A stretch of 64,000 nt of DNA from assembly GCA_014650475.1 (NCBI GenBank), contig BMVA01000021.1:53172-117171 (forward strand), given 5' to 3'. Numbering within the stretch: position 1 is the first letter of the stretch; each line of letters opens with the position of its first letter. The notes below the pieces were generated by a model, which worked only from the letters and a program-made list of their open reading frames with translations, had not been told where the DNA came from and made no database searches. Below are positions 31,841 to 40,890 of the stretch, piece by piece. The DNA is from Streptomyces albogriseolus. GTDB taxonomy: Bacteria; Actinomycetota; Actinomycetes; Streptomycetales; Streptomycetaceae. Position numbers and translations under genes: made by a program.

Positions 31841-32878
31841 ATGTCCGCACGCCGCAAGGCCGCTGTCGCCGTCATAGGTCTCGCCCCGCTCGCCCTCACC
31901 GGACTGGCCGCCGCGCCGGCCGCCGCCCACGGTTCGATGGGCGACCCGGTCAGCCGGGTCTTCCAGTGCTTCGGCGAGGGGCCGGAGAGCCCGACGTCGG
32001 AGGCGTGCAAGGCGGCCGTCGCGGCCGGCGGCACCCAGGCGCTGTACGACTGGAACGGCGTCCGCATCGGTGACGCGGGCGGCCGCCACCAGGAGCTGAT
32101 CCCGGACGGCAAGCTGTGCAGCGCCGGCAACGAGGCGTTCAAGGGCCTCGACCTGGCGCGCGCCGACTGGCCGGCGACGAGCGTGTCCAGCGGCGAGCGC
32201 ACCTTCAAGTACCGGGTGACGGCCCCGCACAAGGGCACCTTCACGGTGTACATCACCAAGCCCGGCTACGACCCGGCCCAGCCGCTGGCCTGGGACGACC
32301 TGGACCTGGCCAACCCGGTGGCGACGTCCACCGACCCGGCCGCGGTCGACGGCTTCTACACCTTCTCCGGCGCCCTCCCGGAGCGCTCCGGCCGGCAGCT
32401 GCTGTACGCGGTCTGGCAGCGGTCGGACAGCCCGGAGGCGTTCTACTCCTGTTCGGACGTCACCTTCGGCGGCGCCCAGGCGGGCGGCGGCGCGGCCGGC
32501 GGCGGGACGACGGACGAGAGCGGCGAGGCGGACAAGGGCGAGGAGGCCGCGGGTGGCGACACCCCGAAGGAGGCGCCCGCCCCGGCGCCGTCCGCCTCCG
32601 CCCCGTCCCAGGAGCAGATCGAGGCCGGCGCGGAGAAGTCGACGGTCGAGAACCACGGGCACGGCGACGACGACCCCGCCACCACGGCCGACCCGGTCGC
32701 CGCGGACACCGGCAACCAGCTGAAGGCGGCCGGCGGCGGGCAGGACCTGGCGGAGACCGGCGGCGACGCGAACACGCCGTACCTGATGGCCGGCGGCGCC
32801 GCGGCGCTGGCGCTCGGCTCGGCCGCGCTGTTCGCCTCCGCGCGGCGGCGCACGGCGGCCGGACGCCACGGCCGCTGA
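31841..32878 (+). CDS. AA10 lytic polysaccharide monooxygenase with LAETG sortase signal
   Basis: 345 aa. The signal peptide ends at AAA-His30, so mature His-1 of the copper brace is His30; the second His is probably His130 (VTAPHKGTF). The block ARADWP to FYSCSDVTF follows CelS2-type cellulose-active LPMOs. It oxidatively cleaves crystalline polysaccharide outside the cell. Residues 211-300 are a Gly/Ala/Pro/Glu linker, then LAETG (303-307), a helix and an Arg tail: the class E sortase signal used in Streptomyces. The enzyme would therefore be fixed to the wall rather than released. From memory it matches S. coelicolor SCO1734. Confidence 0.9.
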   Translation: MSARRKAAVAVIGLAPLALTGLAAAPAAAHGSMGDPVSRVFQCFGEGPESPTSEACKAAVAAGGTQALYDWNGVRIGDAGGRHQELIPDGKLCSAGNEAFKGLDLARADWPATSVSSGERTFKYRVTAPHKGTFTVYITKPGYDPAQPLAWDDLDLANPVATSTDPAAVDGFYTFSGALPERSGRQLLYAVWQRSDSPEAFYSCSDVTFGGAQAGGGAAGGGTTDESGEADKGEEAAGGDTPKEAPAPAPSASAPSQEQIEAGAEKSTVENHGHGDDDPATTADPVAADTGNQLKAAGGGQDLAETGGDANTPYLMAGGAAALALGSAALFASARRRTAAGRHGR

Positions 32879-32885
32879 ACCGGCG

Positions 32886-32926
32886 GCGGGTCCCTGTCCG
32901 GCGGCTCAGGCCGGACAGGGACCCGC
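32886..32926. terminator. bidirectional terminator between LPMO and lipase genes
   Basis: Perfect 17-bp stem 32886-32902 / 32910-32926 (core GGGTCCCTGTCCGG), loop of 7, followed on the plus side by TGCTTTTC. It sits between the two convergent stops. Confidence 0.9.
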
Positions 32927-32952
32927 TGCTTTTCACCTCGACCTGACACGTG

Positions 32953-33813
32953 TCAGCTGAACACAGAGGCGCAGGTGGTGCGTTTCGCGCGGTCCGGGTC
33001 GAGGGCGTTCGCCACCTCGTGGAAGGCGATCCGGTCGAGCAGCCCGATGGCCAGGTGCTCGGACAGGTCGACCGCGCAGAGGTCCTGGAGGACCACGTTG
33101 CGGACGTTCGGACCGGTCAGGAAGGCGCTGCGGTACGGGGTGACGACCTGGTCGTACCTGGTGGCGATGACGGTGTAGCGGACGCCGGGGACGGTGTCGC
33201 CACCCGCGTTGAGCTTGGTGAGGAAGGCGGAGCCGGCGATCTGGTCGGCGAGGGCGGGGGTGGCCGTGCTGAGCAGGTCCTCGGCGCCGGGGAAGTACGG
33301 CAGCAGCGCGGTGAGGCCGCTGAGCGTCGTGCCGTGGTTGCTGGGGGCGATGCCGATGAGGGCGTTCACCTCGGCGGCGCCGCCGAGGAACTTGAGGTAG
33401 TAGCGGGGCATCATGCCGCCCTGGGAGTGGCCGACGAGGTCGACCTCCGCGGCGCCGGTCGCGGCGCGCACCCGGTCGACGTAGGCGTCGAGCTGTTCGG
33501 CGGACTTCTCGACGGGGCCGAGGCCGTGGAAGAAGGGGACGCCGGGGAGCTGGCCGTAGTCCAGGGAGAAGACACAGTAGCCACGGTTCTTCAAGTAGGG
33601 CGCGAGGCCCAGCCAGTTGTCGACGGAGTTGCCGAAGGTGCCGTGGACCAGGACGACGGGGCGGGGATGGGCGGCGGAGGGCTTGCAGGTGAAGTCGTTC
33701 CAGCCGGAGCTGGGGGCGGCGGCCTGCGCGCTCGACGCGGCGGGGGCGATGACGGCGACCGCGGCCAGCAGGAACGCGGCCAGCGGTCTGATCACCCGCT
33801 TCCAGGGCAGCAT
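32953..33813 (-). CDS. secreted alpha/beta-hydrolase lipase, LipA-like
   Basis: 286 aa. Signal peptide of about 33 residues (cleavage near AQA-AAPSS). HGTFGNSVDNW is the oxyanion loop, the nucleophile Ser is in GHSQGGMMP, and probable Asp/His are in TRYDQVVTP and DLSEHLAI. Four Cys could form two disulfides. It is an extracellular esterase/lipase of the actinomycete class (from memory, SCO1735). A palindrome like a Crp site lies 47 bp upstream. Confidence 0.93.
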   Translation of the reverse strand: MLPWKRVIRPLAAFLLAAVAVIAPAASSAQAAAPSSGWNDFTCKPSAAHPRPVVLVHGTFGNSVDNWLGLAPYLKNRGYCVFSLDYGQLPGVPFFHGLGPVEKSAEQLDAYVDRVRAATGAAEVDLVGHSQGGMMPRYYLKFLGGAAEVNALIGIAPSNHGTTLSGLTALLPYFPGAEDLLSTATPALADQIAGSAFLTKLNAGGDTVPGVRYTVIATRYDQVVTPYRSAFLTGPNVRNVVLQDLCAVDLSEHLAIGLLDRIAFHEVANALDPDRAKRTTCASVFS

Positions 33814-33860
33814 CGTGTGATCTCCTTGCGGCTCAAGGGGAAGGGTGGGGTCCTACGCCC

Positions 33861-33876
33861 TGTGATCCGGATCACG
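33861..33876. promoter_or_regulatory. Crp-like palindrome upstream of the secreted lipase
   Basis: GTGATCCGGATCAC (33862-33875) is a perfect 14-bp palindrome with the TGTGA-N6-TCAC pattern of Crp/FNR-family sites. It lies 48 bp before the lipase start. Streptomyces has a Crp homologue with a similar motif. Confidence 0.4.
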
Positions 33877-33896
33877 GGATGCTGTTCACTCATCAA

Positions 33897-33932
33897 GTTA
33901 CGGGTGAGTAGGAAAACCTGGAGGTTACGGGT
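33897..33932. repeat. direct repeat GTTACGGGT x2
   Basis: GTTACGGGT at 33897-33905 and 33924-33932, 27 bp apart, upstream of the lipase and next to the Crp-like palindrome. On the lipase strand they read ACCCGTAAC. Probably binding sites for an activator or the promoter elements themselves. Confidence 0.35.
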
Positions 33933-34003
33933 CGGCAAAAAATCCCGACAATGGCCCGCGCTCACCCGCCGAGACCTGATAGTGCCTCACCAAGCGGGAG
34001 GAA

Positions 34004-34972
34004 TCAGGCCGCCAGCGTCCCCGGCATCACCGCGTGCGGGCCGAACTTGGCCCGTAGGCGGTCCGCGACCTCCTCGATGCGGCGCACCTTCTCGTCCACC
34101 GGGTCGAAGGTGAGCTGGTGAGCGGCCTGTTCGGCGGGGTCGAGCCCCTCCGCGCGCAGCACCACCGCGCGCACCCGGGCGCGTTGCAGCCCGAGCGCCT
34201 CGTACAGGCCGTACGCCGCCCTGGTGAGGGCGGGCGAGTGCGCGGTCGGCTCGGGGAGCGTGCGGGTGCGGGTGGTCGCCGACCGGTCGGCGTAGCGGAC
34301 GGTGAGGGTGAGGCCGCGGCAGACCTTGTCCAGGGCGCGCAGCCGGGCGCCCAGCTCCTCGGCGGCCGAGAGCAGGGCGCGCCGGTGCCGGCCGGGGTCC
34401 AGCTCGTCGCGGGTGAAGGGGCGTTCGGCGGCCAGTGACCGGGAGACGGCGTCGGGCACGACCCGGCCGCGGTCGACACCGTTCGCCTTCTCGTGCAGCT
34501 CGCGTCCGGCGCGGGCGCCCACCAGCCGCTGGAGCGTGGACAGCGGGGCGGCGGCGACCCGGCCGAGGGTGTCCAGGCCGTATTCGCACAGGGTGCGGGC
34601 GGTCCTGGCGCCCACGCCGGGCAGCGCGACGACGGGCTGTCCGGCGAGGAACTCCCGCACCTCGTCCTCGGCCACCGCGCGGGTCCGCCCCGGCCGGGCC
34701 TCCCGCAGCGCCATGCGGGCCGTCATCGGTCCGGGACCCGCGCCGATCACGCAGTCGACGCCGTGCAGGGCGAGGGCGCGCACCCGGATCACCGAGGCCA
34801 GTTCCAGCGCGGTGCGCCCGAAGTACCGTTCGGCGCCGCGCAGATCGGCCAGCGCCCCGTCCGGCGGCAGGGCCTGCACGACGGGGGTGAACTCCTCCAG
34901 CAGGCCGAGCAGCCCCGGCAGGGCCGCCTCGTACATCGGCGGCAGCTGGAAACGTACGCAGAGAATGGTCAT
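34004..34972 (-). CDS. imuB: ImuB-like Y-family polymerase homologue without catalytic residues
   Basis: 322 aa, shorter than DinB (about 360-400). The N-terminal palm with DMDCFF is missing, and the SxDE block is replaced by PPDGALADLRGA, so the metal-binding carboxylates are absent. The helix-hairpin-helix LPGVGARTARTLCEYG, the thumb and the little-finger region remain. ImuB proteins in other bacteria are inactive Y-family proteins that bridge DnaE2 to the beta clamp. ATG 34972 overlaps the dnaE2 stop. No imuA' gene is adjacent. The clamp motif may be in the C-terminal QLTFDP. Confidence 0.8.
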   Translation of the reverse strand: MTILCVRFQLPPMYEAALPGLLGLLEEFTPVVQALPPDGALADLRGAERYFGRTALELASVIRVRALALHGVDCVIGAGPGPMTARMALREARPGRTRAVAEDEVREFLAGQPVVALPGVGARTARTLCEYGLDTLGRVAAAPLSTLQRLVGARAGRELHEKANGVDRGRVVPDAVSRSLAAERPFTRDELDPGRHRRALLSAAEELGARLRALDKVCRGLTLTVRYADRSATTRTRTLPEPTAHSPALTRAAYGLYEALGLQRARVRAVVLRAEGLDPAEQAAHQLTFDPVDEKVRRIEEVADRLRAKFGPHAVMPGTLAA

Positions 34973-37900
34973 CCCGCACTCCCCGGGCTCTGGTGCCACA
35001 ACTTCCTTCCCACCGCGGGCCCTTCGCCCGCGGGGCGCAGATCGGCCCAGGGGTGCATCTCGTACCCCGTGGGCATGCGGATCGTCCGCTCCTCCATCGG
35101 ATCCCGGGCGGCCGAACCGGCCGGCGCGGGCAGCCCGTCCGAACCGGCCAGCCGCCTGCGGGCCGGCGCGTCGCCGTCGTCGGCGGCCCCGGAGCCGTTG
35201 CCGGCCGGGGCGACGAGCCGCGCGGCGACCCCCTCCAGTCCCTCCTCCCGGCGGACCTCCAGCAGATCGGCGAGGTTCCAGGCGGCGGAGCCGACCACGC
35301 TGAAGCTGCGCGGACCGCGCCGCTGCACCACCCCGCGCACCAGCAGCAGCCAGGAGTGGAAGACGGTGTGGGCGCAGGTGTCGTGCGAGTCGTCGAAGAA
35401 CGCGAGGTCGACCAGGCCCGTGCCGTCGTCCAGGGTGGAGAAGATGACCCGCCGCCCGGAGCGGATGGGCGGGGTCTGGGTGGCCGCCTTGGCGCCCGCG
35501 ACCAGCACCGTCTCTCCGTGCCGCACCTCGCGCAGCCGCCGCGCGGAGACCACGCCCAGCTCCTTGAGGAAGGCGCCGTGGTCGTCCATCAGATGGCGGG
35601 AGGCGTCCATGGACAGCACGCCGAGTTCGGCGCTGAGCTTCTCCGGCTCGGTGAGGTCGGGCAGCCCGGCCGGGGCGGTCCGCCGGCCGCCGGACAGCGG
35701 AAGCTGGTCGCCGCGTCCGCCGCGGGCGCCGCGGTGCAGCTCGGTCAGGTGCAGTTGCAGGTCGCGGCGGTTGGCGCCGAACGCGTCGAGCGCGCCGACC
35801 TGGGCGAGCCGCCCGGCGAGCGGACGGCTGGGCCGGGCCCGCTCCCAGAAGTCGAGCAGCGAGGCGTACGGCCGGCCCTCGGCGATCCGCTCCGCCTCGG
35901 CCTCGCTGATGCCGTGCACGTCGGAGAGCGCCAGGCGCAGGCCCCACACCGGCTTCCCGTCCTTCGGGGCGTCCTTCGACACCCCCTTCACATCCCCCGA
36001 ATCAGACACCAGTTCGATCCTGTGTGCGACCCCCGACTTGTTCACGTCCAGCGGCAGCACCGGCACCCCCCGCCGCCGGGCGTCCGCCAGCAGCAGCCGC
36101 TTCGGGTACATCCCGGGGTCGTGGGTGAGCAGCCCGGCGTAGAAGGCGGCCGGATGGTGCGCCTTCAGCCACGCCGACTGGTACGTCGGCACGGCGAAGG
36201 CGACCGCGTGCGCCTTGCAGAAGCCGTAGGAGCCGAAGGCCTCGACGATCTCCCAGGTCCGCTGAATCGTTTCCGCGTCGTAGCCCCGGGCCGCCGCGTG
36301 CTGGGCGAACCACACCTTGATCCGCCCCTGCGACTCCGGGTCGGACAGCCCGCGCCGCACCCGGTCCGCCTCGCCGCGCCCGCAGCCGGTCAGCACCGAG
36401 ACGATGTCGATGACCTGCTCGTGGAAGACCACGACGCCGTACGTCCCCTTCAGCGCCTCCTCCAGGTCCGGGTGCGGGTAGCGCACCGGCGCCCGCCCGT
36501 GCCGTGCCTCGATGAACGGCCGCACCATGTCGGCGGCGACCGGTCCCGGCCGGAACAGCGAGATGTCCACGACCAGATCGTGGAAGGTGGACGGCTGGAG
36601 CCGCCCGACCAGGTCCCGCTGGCCCGGGGACTCGATCTGGAAGCAGCCGAGCGTCTCGGTCGACCGGATCAGCCCGTACGTCGCCGGATCGCCCTCCGGC
36701 ACCGCGTCCAGGTCGATCCGCTCCCCCGTCGCCCGCTCCACCTCGCCGACCGCGTGCGCCATCGCCGACTGCATCCGCACGCCCAGCACGTCCAGCTTGA
36801 GCAGCCCGAGGTCCTCCACGTCGTCCTTGTCGAACTGCGCCATCGGGAAGCCCTCGCCGCTGGTCGGCATGACCGGCGTACGGGAGAGCAGGGAGGCGTC
36901 GGACAGCAGCACCCCGCAGGGGTGCATGGCGACACCGCGCGGCAGCGCGTCGAGGGCCTCGACCAGCTCCCACAGCCTGCCGTACTTCTCCTTCTCCCCC
37001 GCCAGTTGCCGCAGTTCGGGCAGCTCCTCGAGCGCCGCGCGGGCGTCGCGGGCGCGGATGTGCGGGAAGGACTTGGCGACCCGGTCGATCTCGGCCGGGT
37101 CCATGGACAGCGCGGCGCCGACGTCCCGGATGGCGTGGCGCACCCGGTAGGTCTCCGGCATGGCGACCGTGGCGACCCGCTCGGCGCCGAACCTGCCGAT
37201 GATCGCGCGGTAGACCTCGAGCCGCCGGGCGGACTCCACGTCGATGTCGATGTCCGGCAGCACCACCCGCTCCTTGGACAGGAAGCGCTCCATCAGCAGC
37301 CCGTGCTCGACCGGGTCGGCGTGCGCGATGCCCAGCAGATGGTTGACCAGCGAGCCGGCGCCGGAGCCCCGTGCGGCGACCCGGATGCCCATGTCCCGCA
37401 CGTCGTCGACGACCTGGGCGACGGTGAGGAAGTAGGAGGCGAAGCCGTGGTGGGCGATGATGTCCAGTTCGTGGTGCATCCGCTCCCAGTACTCCCGGCG
37501 GCGGTCGTAGCCGCGCAGCACCATGCCCGCCGCCGCGCGGGAGGCCAGCGTCCGCTGGGCGGTGCGACGGCCGGCGCCGACCAGGTGCGGCTCGGGGAAG
37601 TGGACGCTGCCCATGCCGAGGTCGTCCTCGGGGTCGACCAGGCACTCGGCTGCCGTGGCCTGCGTCTGGTCGAGCAGCCTCAGGGCGGTCTCGCGACGGA
37701 AGCCGGCGGCCTCCACGATCCGCTCGGCCGTCCCCAGCATGGCGCCCTGGTCCTTCAGCCAGGCCTCGCCCGGGTCCAGCCCTTCGGCCGGGTCGACCGG
37801 GACCAGCCGGCGGGCCGCGTCCAGCACGTCGGCGACCGGGCCGAGGCCGGGGTCGGCGTACCGGACGGCGTTGCTGAGCACGGGCCGTACCCGCTGCTCG

Positions 37901-38532
37901 GCGGCGAAGCCCAGGGTGCGGGCGGCCAGCCGCAGCGAGCCGGGGCCGGTGCCGGTGCGGCCGTGCCAGACGGCCTCCAGGCGCAGCGCGTCGCCGTACA
38001 CCTCGCGCCAGGGGGCGAGCAGCCGGGCGGCGCGGTCGGGGCGTCCCGTGGCGAGGGCGCGGCCGACGTCGGAGTCGGGGCCGAGCAGGACGGTCAGTCC
38101 GTCGGCGTGGTTGTCCTCCCAGGCCAGTCGGGGCAGGCCGTCCGCGGTGTGGGCGGCGGAGACCAGCCGGCACAGGTCGGCCCAGCCGCGGGCGCCGTCC
38201 CGGGCGAGGAAGGTCACGCGCGGTGTCGACTCGTCGATGAAGGCGCCGCCGCGCACCGGGGTGCGGCGGCGGTCCCGGCGTACGGAGCTGTCGCCGGGGC
38301 CGGGAGCGGCTGCCGGGGGCGTCACCGCCAGCTCCGCGCCGAACAGCGGGCGGACGCCGGCCTTGGCGCAGGCCTTGGCGAAGCGGACGGACCCGGCGAG
38401 GGTGTCGCGGTCGGTGAGCGCGAGGGCGTCCATGCCGCGCTCGGAGGCGCGCTCGGCCAGCCGTTCCGGGTGGGAGGCGCCGTAGCGCAGGGAGAACCCG
38501 GAGACGGTGTGCAGATGCGTGAAACCCGGCAC
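34969..38532 (-). CDS. dnaE2: error-prone DNA polymerase III alpha subunit DnaE2
   Basis: 1187 aa. GTG 38532 was chosen because GGGAGG lies 5 bases before it, giving a product starting PGFTHLHTVSGFS; GTG 38547 is possible. PHP domain at the N-terminus, palm with LPDIDIDVE (catalytic Asp), then fingers, helix-hairpin-helix and OB fold. It carries out damage-tolerant synthesis with ImuB and causes induced mutation. Coupled downstream to imuB in an ATGA. A LexA box lies 38 bp upstream, so the pair is part of the SOS response. Confidence 0.95.
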   Translation of the reverse strand: MPGFTHLHTVSGFSLRYGASHPERLAERASERGMDALALTDRDTLAGSVRFAKACAKAGVRPLFGAELAVTPPAAAPGPGDSSVRRDRRRTPVRGGAFIDESTPRVTFLARDGARGWADLCRLVSAAHTADGLPRLAWEDNHADGLTVLLGPDSDVGRALATGRPDRAARLLAPWREVYGDALRLEAVWHGRTGTGPGSLRLAARTLGFAAEQRVRPVLSNAVRYADPGLGPVADVLDAARRLVPVDPAEGLDPGEAWLKDQGAMLGTAERIVEAAGFRRETALRLLDQTQATAAECLVDPEDDLGMGSVHFPEPHLVGAGRRTAQRTLASRAAAGMVLRGYDRRREYWERMHHELDIIAHHGFASYFLTVAQVVDDVRDMGIRVAARGSGAGSLVNHLLGIAHADPVEHGLLMERFLSKERVVLPDIDIDVESARRLEVYRAIIGRFGAERVATVAMPETYRVRHAIRDVGAALSMDPAEIDRVAKSFPHIRARDARAALEELPELRQLAGEKEKYGRLWELVEALDALPRGVAMHPCGVLLSDASLLSRTPVMPTSGEGFPMAQFDKDDVEDLGLLKLDVLGVRMQSAMAHAVGEVERATGERIDLDAVPEGDPATYGLIRSTETLGCFQIESPGQRDLVGRLQPSTFHDLVVDISLFRPGPVAADMVRPFIEARHGRAPVRYPHPDLEEALKGTYGVVVFHEQVIDIVSVLTGCGRGEADRVRRGLSDPESQGRIKVWFAQHAAARGYDAETIQRTWEIVEAFGSYGFCKAHAVAFAVPTYQSAWLKAHHPAAFYAGLLTHDPGMYPKRLLLADARRRGVPVLPLDVNKSGVAHRIELVSDSGDVKGVSKDAPKDGKPVWGLRLALSDVHGISEAEAERIAEGRPYASLLDFWERARPSRPLAGRLAQVGALDAFGANRRDLQLHLTELHRGARGGRGDQLPLSGGRRTAPAGLPDLTEPEKLSAELGVLSMDASRHLMDDHGAFLKELGVVSARRLREVRHGETVLVAGAKAATQTPPIRSGRRVIFSTLDDGTGLVDLAFFDDSHDTCAHTVFHSWLLLVRGVVQRRGPRSFSVVGSAAWNLADLLEVRREEGLEGVAARLVAPAGNGSGAADDGDAPARRRLAGSDGLPAPAGSAARDPMEERTIRMPTGYEMHPWADLRPAGEGPAVGRKLWHQSPGSAG

Positions 38533-38569
38533 GCACACCTCCCGCACTCATGAGTCCCGACCGTCTATC

Positions 38570-38581
38570 GAACAACTGTTC
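38570..38581. promoter_or_regulatory. LexA (SOS) box
   Basis: GAACAACTGTTC matches the actinobacterial LexA consensus GAAC-N4-GTTC exactly, 38 bp upstream of the dnaE2 start. Confidence 0.85.
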
Positions 38582-38686
38582 CCAGTCACCTCACCCCCAC
38601 CATAGACCAATTTTCGAATGAGTGTGCGACATCCGTTCGGCCCTGTCCCACCTGCGCAAACACCCGCTCCCCAGGACCGTGAGGAC

Positions 38687-39748
38687 ATGACACAGAGCAC
38701 CGGCCCCGGGACCCGCCCGCGCCCGTTCCTCGGTGAGGTGCGCGACGCCGTCACCCCCCGGGCCACCCTGCTGGTGCTCGGCGTGATCGCGCTCATGCTG
38801 CTGTTCATCACCTCGTACGTGGGCGCCCTGCACCACCCGCAGCTGCGGGACGCGCCCGTCGGGGTCGTCGCGCCCCCGTCCGCGGCGCGGGAGACCGTGA
38901 CCCGGCTGAAGGAGCTGCCCGGCTCGCCGCTGGACCCACGGGCGGTGGACGGCGCGGACACCGCCCGCCGGCAGATCGAGGCCCGGGACATCGACGGGGC
39001 CCTGGTGGTCGACCCCGAGGGGACCACCGACACCCTGCTGGTCGCCACCGGCGGCGGCACCGCGCTGGCCACCGCCCTGGAGCGGCTCTTCACCGAGGTG
39101 GAGCGGGACGAGCGGCGCACCCTGCGGGTCGAGGACGTCGCCCCCGCCTCCGCCCAGGACGCCAACGGTCTGTCGTCGTTCTACGTGGTGGTCGGCTGGT
39201 GCGTGGGCGGCTATCTGTGCGCGTCCATCCTGGCGATCAGCGCGGGCGCCCGCGCGTCCACCCCGCGCCGGGCGGTGATCCGGCTCGGCGCCATGGCCGT
39301 GGTCGCGGTGCTCGGCGGGCTCGGCGGCGCGCTCGTCGTCGGCCCCGCCCTGGACGCGCTGCCGGACGGTTTCGCGGGCCTGTGGGGGCTGGGCGCCCTG
39401 ATCATCTTCGCCGTCGGCGCCGCCACGCTCGCGCTGCAGGCGGTCCTCGGGGTCATCGGGATCGGCGTGGCGATCCTGCTCGTGGTGATCCTGGGCAACC
39501 CGAGCGCGGGCGGGGCCCTGCCGGCGCCGCTGCTGCCGCCGTTCTGGGCGGCGATCGGACCGGCACTCCCACCGGGAGCGGGCACCTGGGCGGCCCGCTC
39601 GATCGTGTACTTCCGGGGCAACGACGTGACCGGCCCGCTGCTGGTCCTGTCCGCCTGGGCCGTGGCGGGGACCGCCGTCACCGTGCTGATGTCGGCGCTG
39701 CGCCGGCGTCCGGAGCCGGCGCGCACCGCACGAGGATCCGGTGCCTGA
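38687..39748 (+). CDS. membrane protein of the DUF3533/YhgE-like group
   Basis: 353 aa from ATG 38687. One N-terminal helix (LLVLGVIALMLLFITSYVGAL), a 130-residue extracytoplasmic domain with PVGVVAPPSAARETV and DGALVVDP, then five C-terminal helices. This is the layout of Pip/YhgE and ABC-2-like proteins with a large outside loop. Role unknown; some relatives act in export or phage adsorption. It is divergent from dnaE2. Confidence 0.75.
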   Translation: MTQSTGPGTRPRPFLGEVRDAVTPRATLLVLGVIALMLLFITSYVGALHHPQLRDAPVGVVAPPSAARETVTRLKELPGSPLDPRAVDGADTARRQIEARDIDGALVVDPEGTTDTLLVATGGGTALATALERLFTEVERDERRTLRVEDVAPASAQDANGLSSFYVVVGWCVGGYLCASILAISAGARASTPRRAVIRLGAMAVVAVLGGLGGALVVGPALDALPDGFAGLWGLGALIIFAVGAATLALQAVLGVIGIGVAILLVVILGNPSAGGALPAPLLPPFWAAIGPALPPGAGTWAARSIVYFRGNDVTGPLLVLSAWAVAGTAVTVLMSALRRRPEPARTARGSGA

Positions 39749-39753
39749 ACGCG

Positions 39754-39790
39754 GGCGTCCCGCCCCTCCGCGCGGGAGGGGCGGGACGCC
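39754..39790. terminator. bidirectional terminator between convergent genes
   Basis: Perfect 16-bp stem 39754-39769 / 39775-39790 (GGCGTCCCGCCCCTCC), 5-base loop, between the DUF3533-like gene and the minus-strand protease gene. Confidence 0.88.
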
Positions 39791-39807
39791 GTGCGGCCGG
39801 AGCGGGC

Positions 39808-40890
39808 TCAGCCGATCTGCGTACCGGTGGCCGACAGGGCCTCGGTCACGGGCTGGAAGAAGGTCGTGCCGCCCGAGGTGCAGTCGCCGCTGCCGCCGGA
39901 GGTCAGGCCGACCGCCTTGTCGCCCGAGAAGAGCGAGCCGCCGCTGTCGCCGGGCTCGGCGCACACGTCGGTCTGGATCAGACCGTTGACGATGTCGCCG
40001 TTGCCGTAGTTCACGGTGGCGTCCAGGCCGGTGACCGTGCCGGAGTGGACCTGGGTGGTGGAGCCGCTGCGGGTCACCTGCATGCCGACGGCGGCCTCGG
40101 CCGCGCCGGAGATCGACTGCGAGGAGCCGTCGTACAGGTTCACCTGGCTCGGGTGCGCCACGTCGGCCGTGTACTTGACCAGGCCGTAGTCGTCGCCCGG
40201 GAAGCTGGACGCGGCGTTCTCACCGATGACCTGGCCCGAGGAGTCCGACCAGGTCGAGATCCCCTCGGTGCAGTGGCCCGCGGTGAGGAAGTGCGGCTCG
40301 CCGCCCTTGGTCACGTTGAAGCCCAGCGAGCAGCGCCCGCCGTTGCCGGTGATGGCGTCGCCGCCCGCGATGAAGGGCTTGAACTCACCCTGGGTGCGCT
40401 GGAGCTCCACCGTGGTCCCGAGACCCTCGGCGACCTCGGTCAGCTTGGCCCACTCGGCCTTGGAGACCGTGCGGTCCGCCGTGACGACGACCTTGTTGGA
40501 GACCGGGTCGGTCACCCAGGACGTGCCCGGGATGGTGGCGTCCCGCTGGAGCGTGGTGCGCGCGCTCTTCAGCTCGGCGAGCGAGTTCGCCACGACTCTG
40601 GCCTTCGCGCCGGCCGACTCGACGGTCCCGGCCGCGGCCTCGTCGAGCACGTTCACCACGAGGCTCTTGCTCTTCGCGTCGTAGTACGTTCCCGCCGCGT
40701 CGCCGCCCAGGTCCTGGAGCAGCGCCGAGGCGAGGTTTCCGGCCGCCTGGACCGAGAGGGTGCGGGGCGCGGCGTCGGCCGGGACCTCGCTGGCGTTCGC
40801 AGTCTGGAAGGTGACCGCGCCCGCGGCCAGTGCGGCGATGCCCGCACCCGCCATGACGGCACGGCGCCTGGGTATGCGTCGGTGCTTCAA
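39808..40890 (-). CDS. streptogrisin-type S1 serine protease, SprD/SAL-like
   Basis: 360 aa from TTG 40890, which has AGGAGG at 8-base spacing. Signal peptide ([15 protein letters not shown], cleavage near ANAS), then a 130-residue alpha-lytic propeptide, then the mature enzyme from about IAGGDAI. Catalytic His in LTAGHCTEG, Asp in GDDYGLVKY, Ser in [11 protein letters not shown]. Secreted as a proenzyme that folds with and cleaves its propeptide. Length and propeptide match SprD/SAL rather than SprA/B. A paralogue lies upstream (41363-42268), so the locus holds a tandem pair. Confidence 0.93.
   Translation of the reverse strand: MKHRRIPRRRAVMAGAGIAALAAGAVTFQTANASEVPADAAPRTLSVQAAGNLASALLQDLGGDAAGTYYDAKSKSLVVNVLDEAAAGTVESAGAKARVVANSLAELKSARTTLQRDATIPGTSWVTDPVSNKVVVTADRTVSKAEWAKLTEVAEGLGTTVELQRTQGEFKPFIAGGDAITGNGGRCSLGFNVTKGGEPHFLTAGHCTEGISTWSDSSGQVIGENAASSFPGDDYGLVKYTADVAHPSQVNLYDGSSQSISGAAEAAVGMQVTRSGSTTQVHSGTVTGLDATVNYGNGDIVNGLIQTDVCAEPGDSGGSLFSGDKAVGLTSGGSGDCTSGGTTFFQPVTEALSATGTQIG

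Noticed and set aside
32953-33813. Poly-hydroxyalkanoate depolymerase call for the secreted hydrolase
   Set aside because: GHSQGG and the short signal are closer to actinomycete lipases; no substrate-binding domain.
34993-38553. Very long open frame on the plus strand opposite dnaE2
   Set aside because: Expected in high-GC DNA where the antisense frame avoids stops; composition is Arg/Gly/Val-biased with no domain, while dnaE2 is certain.
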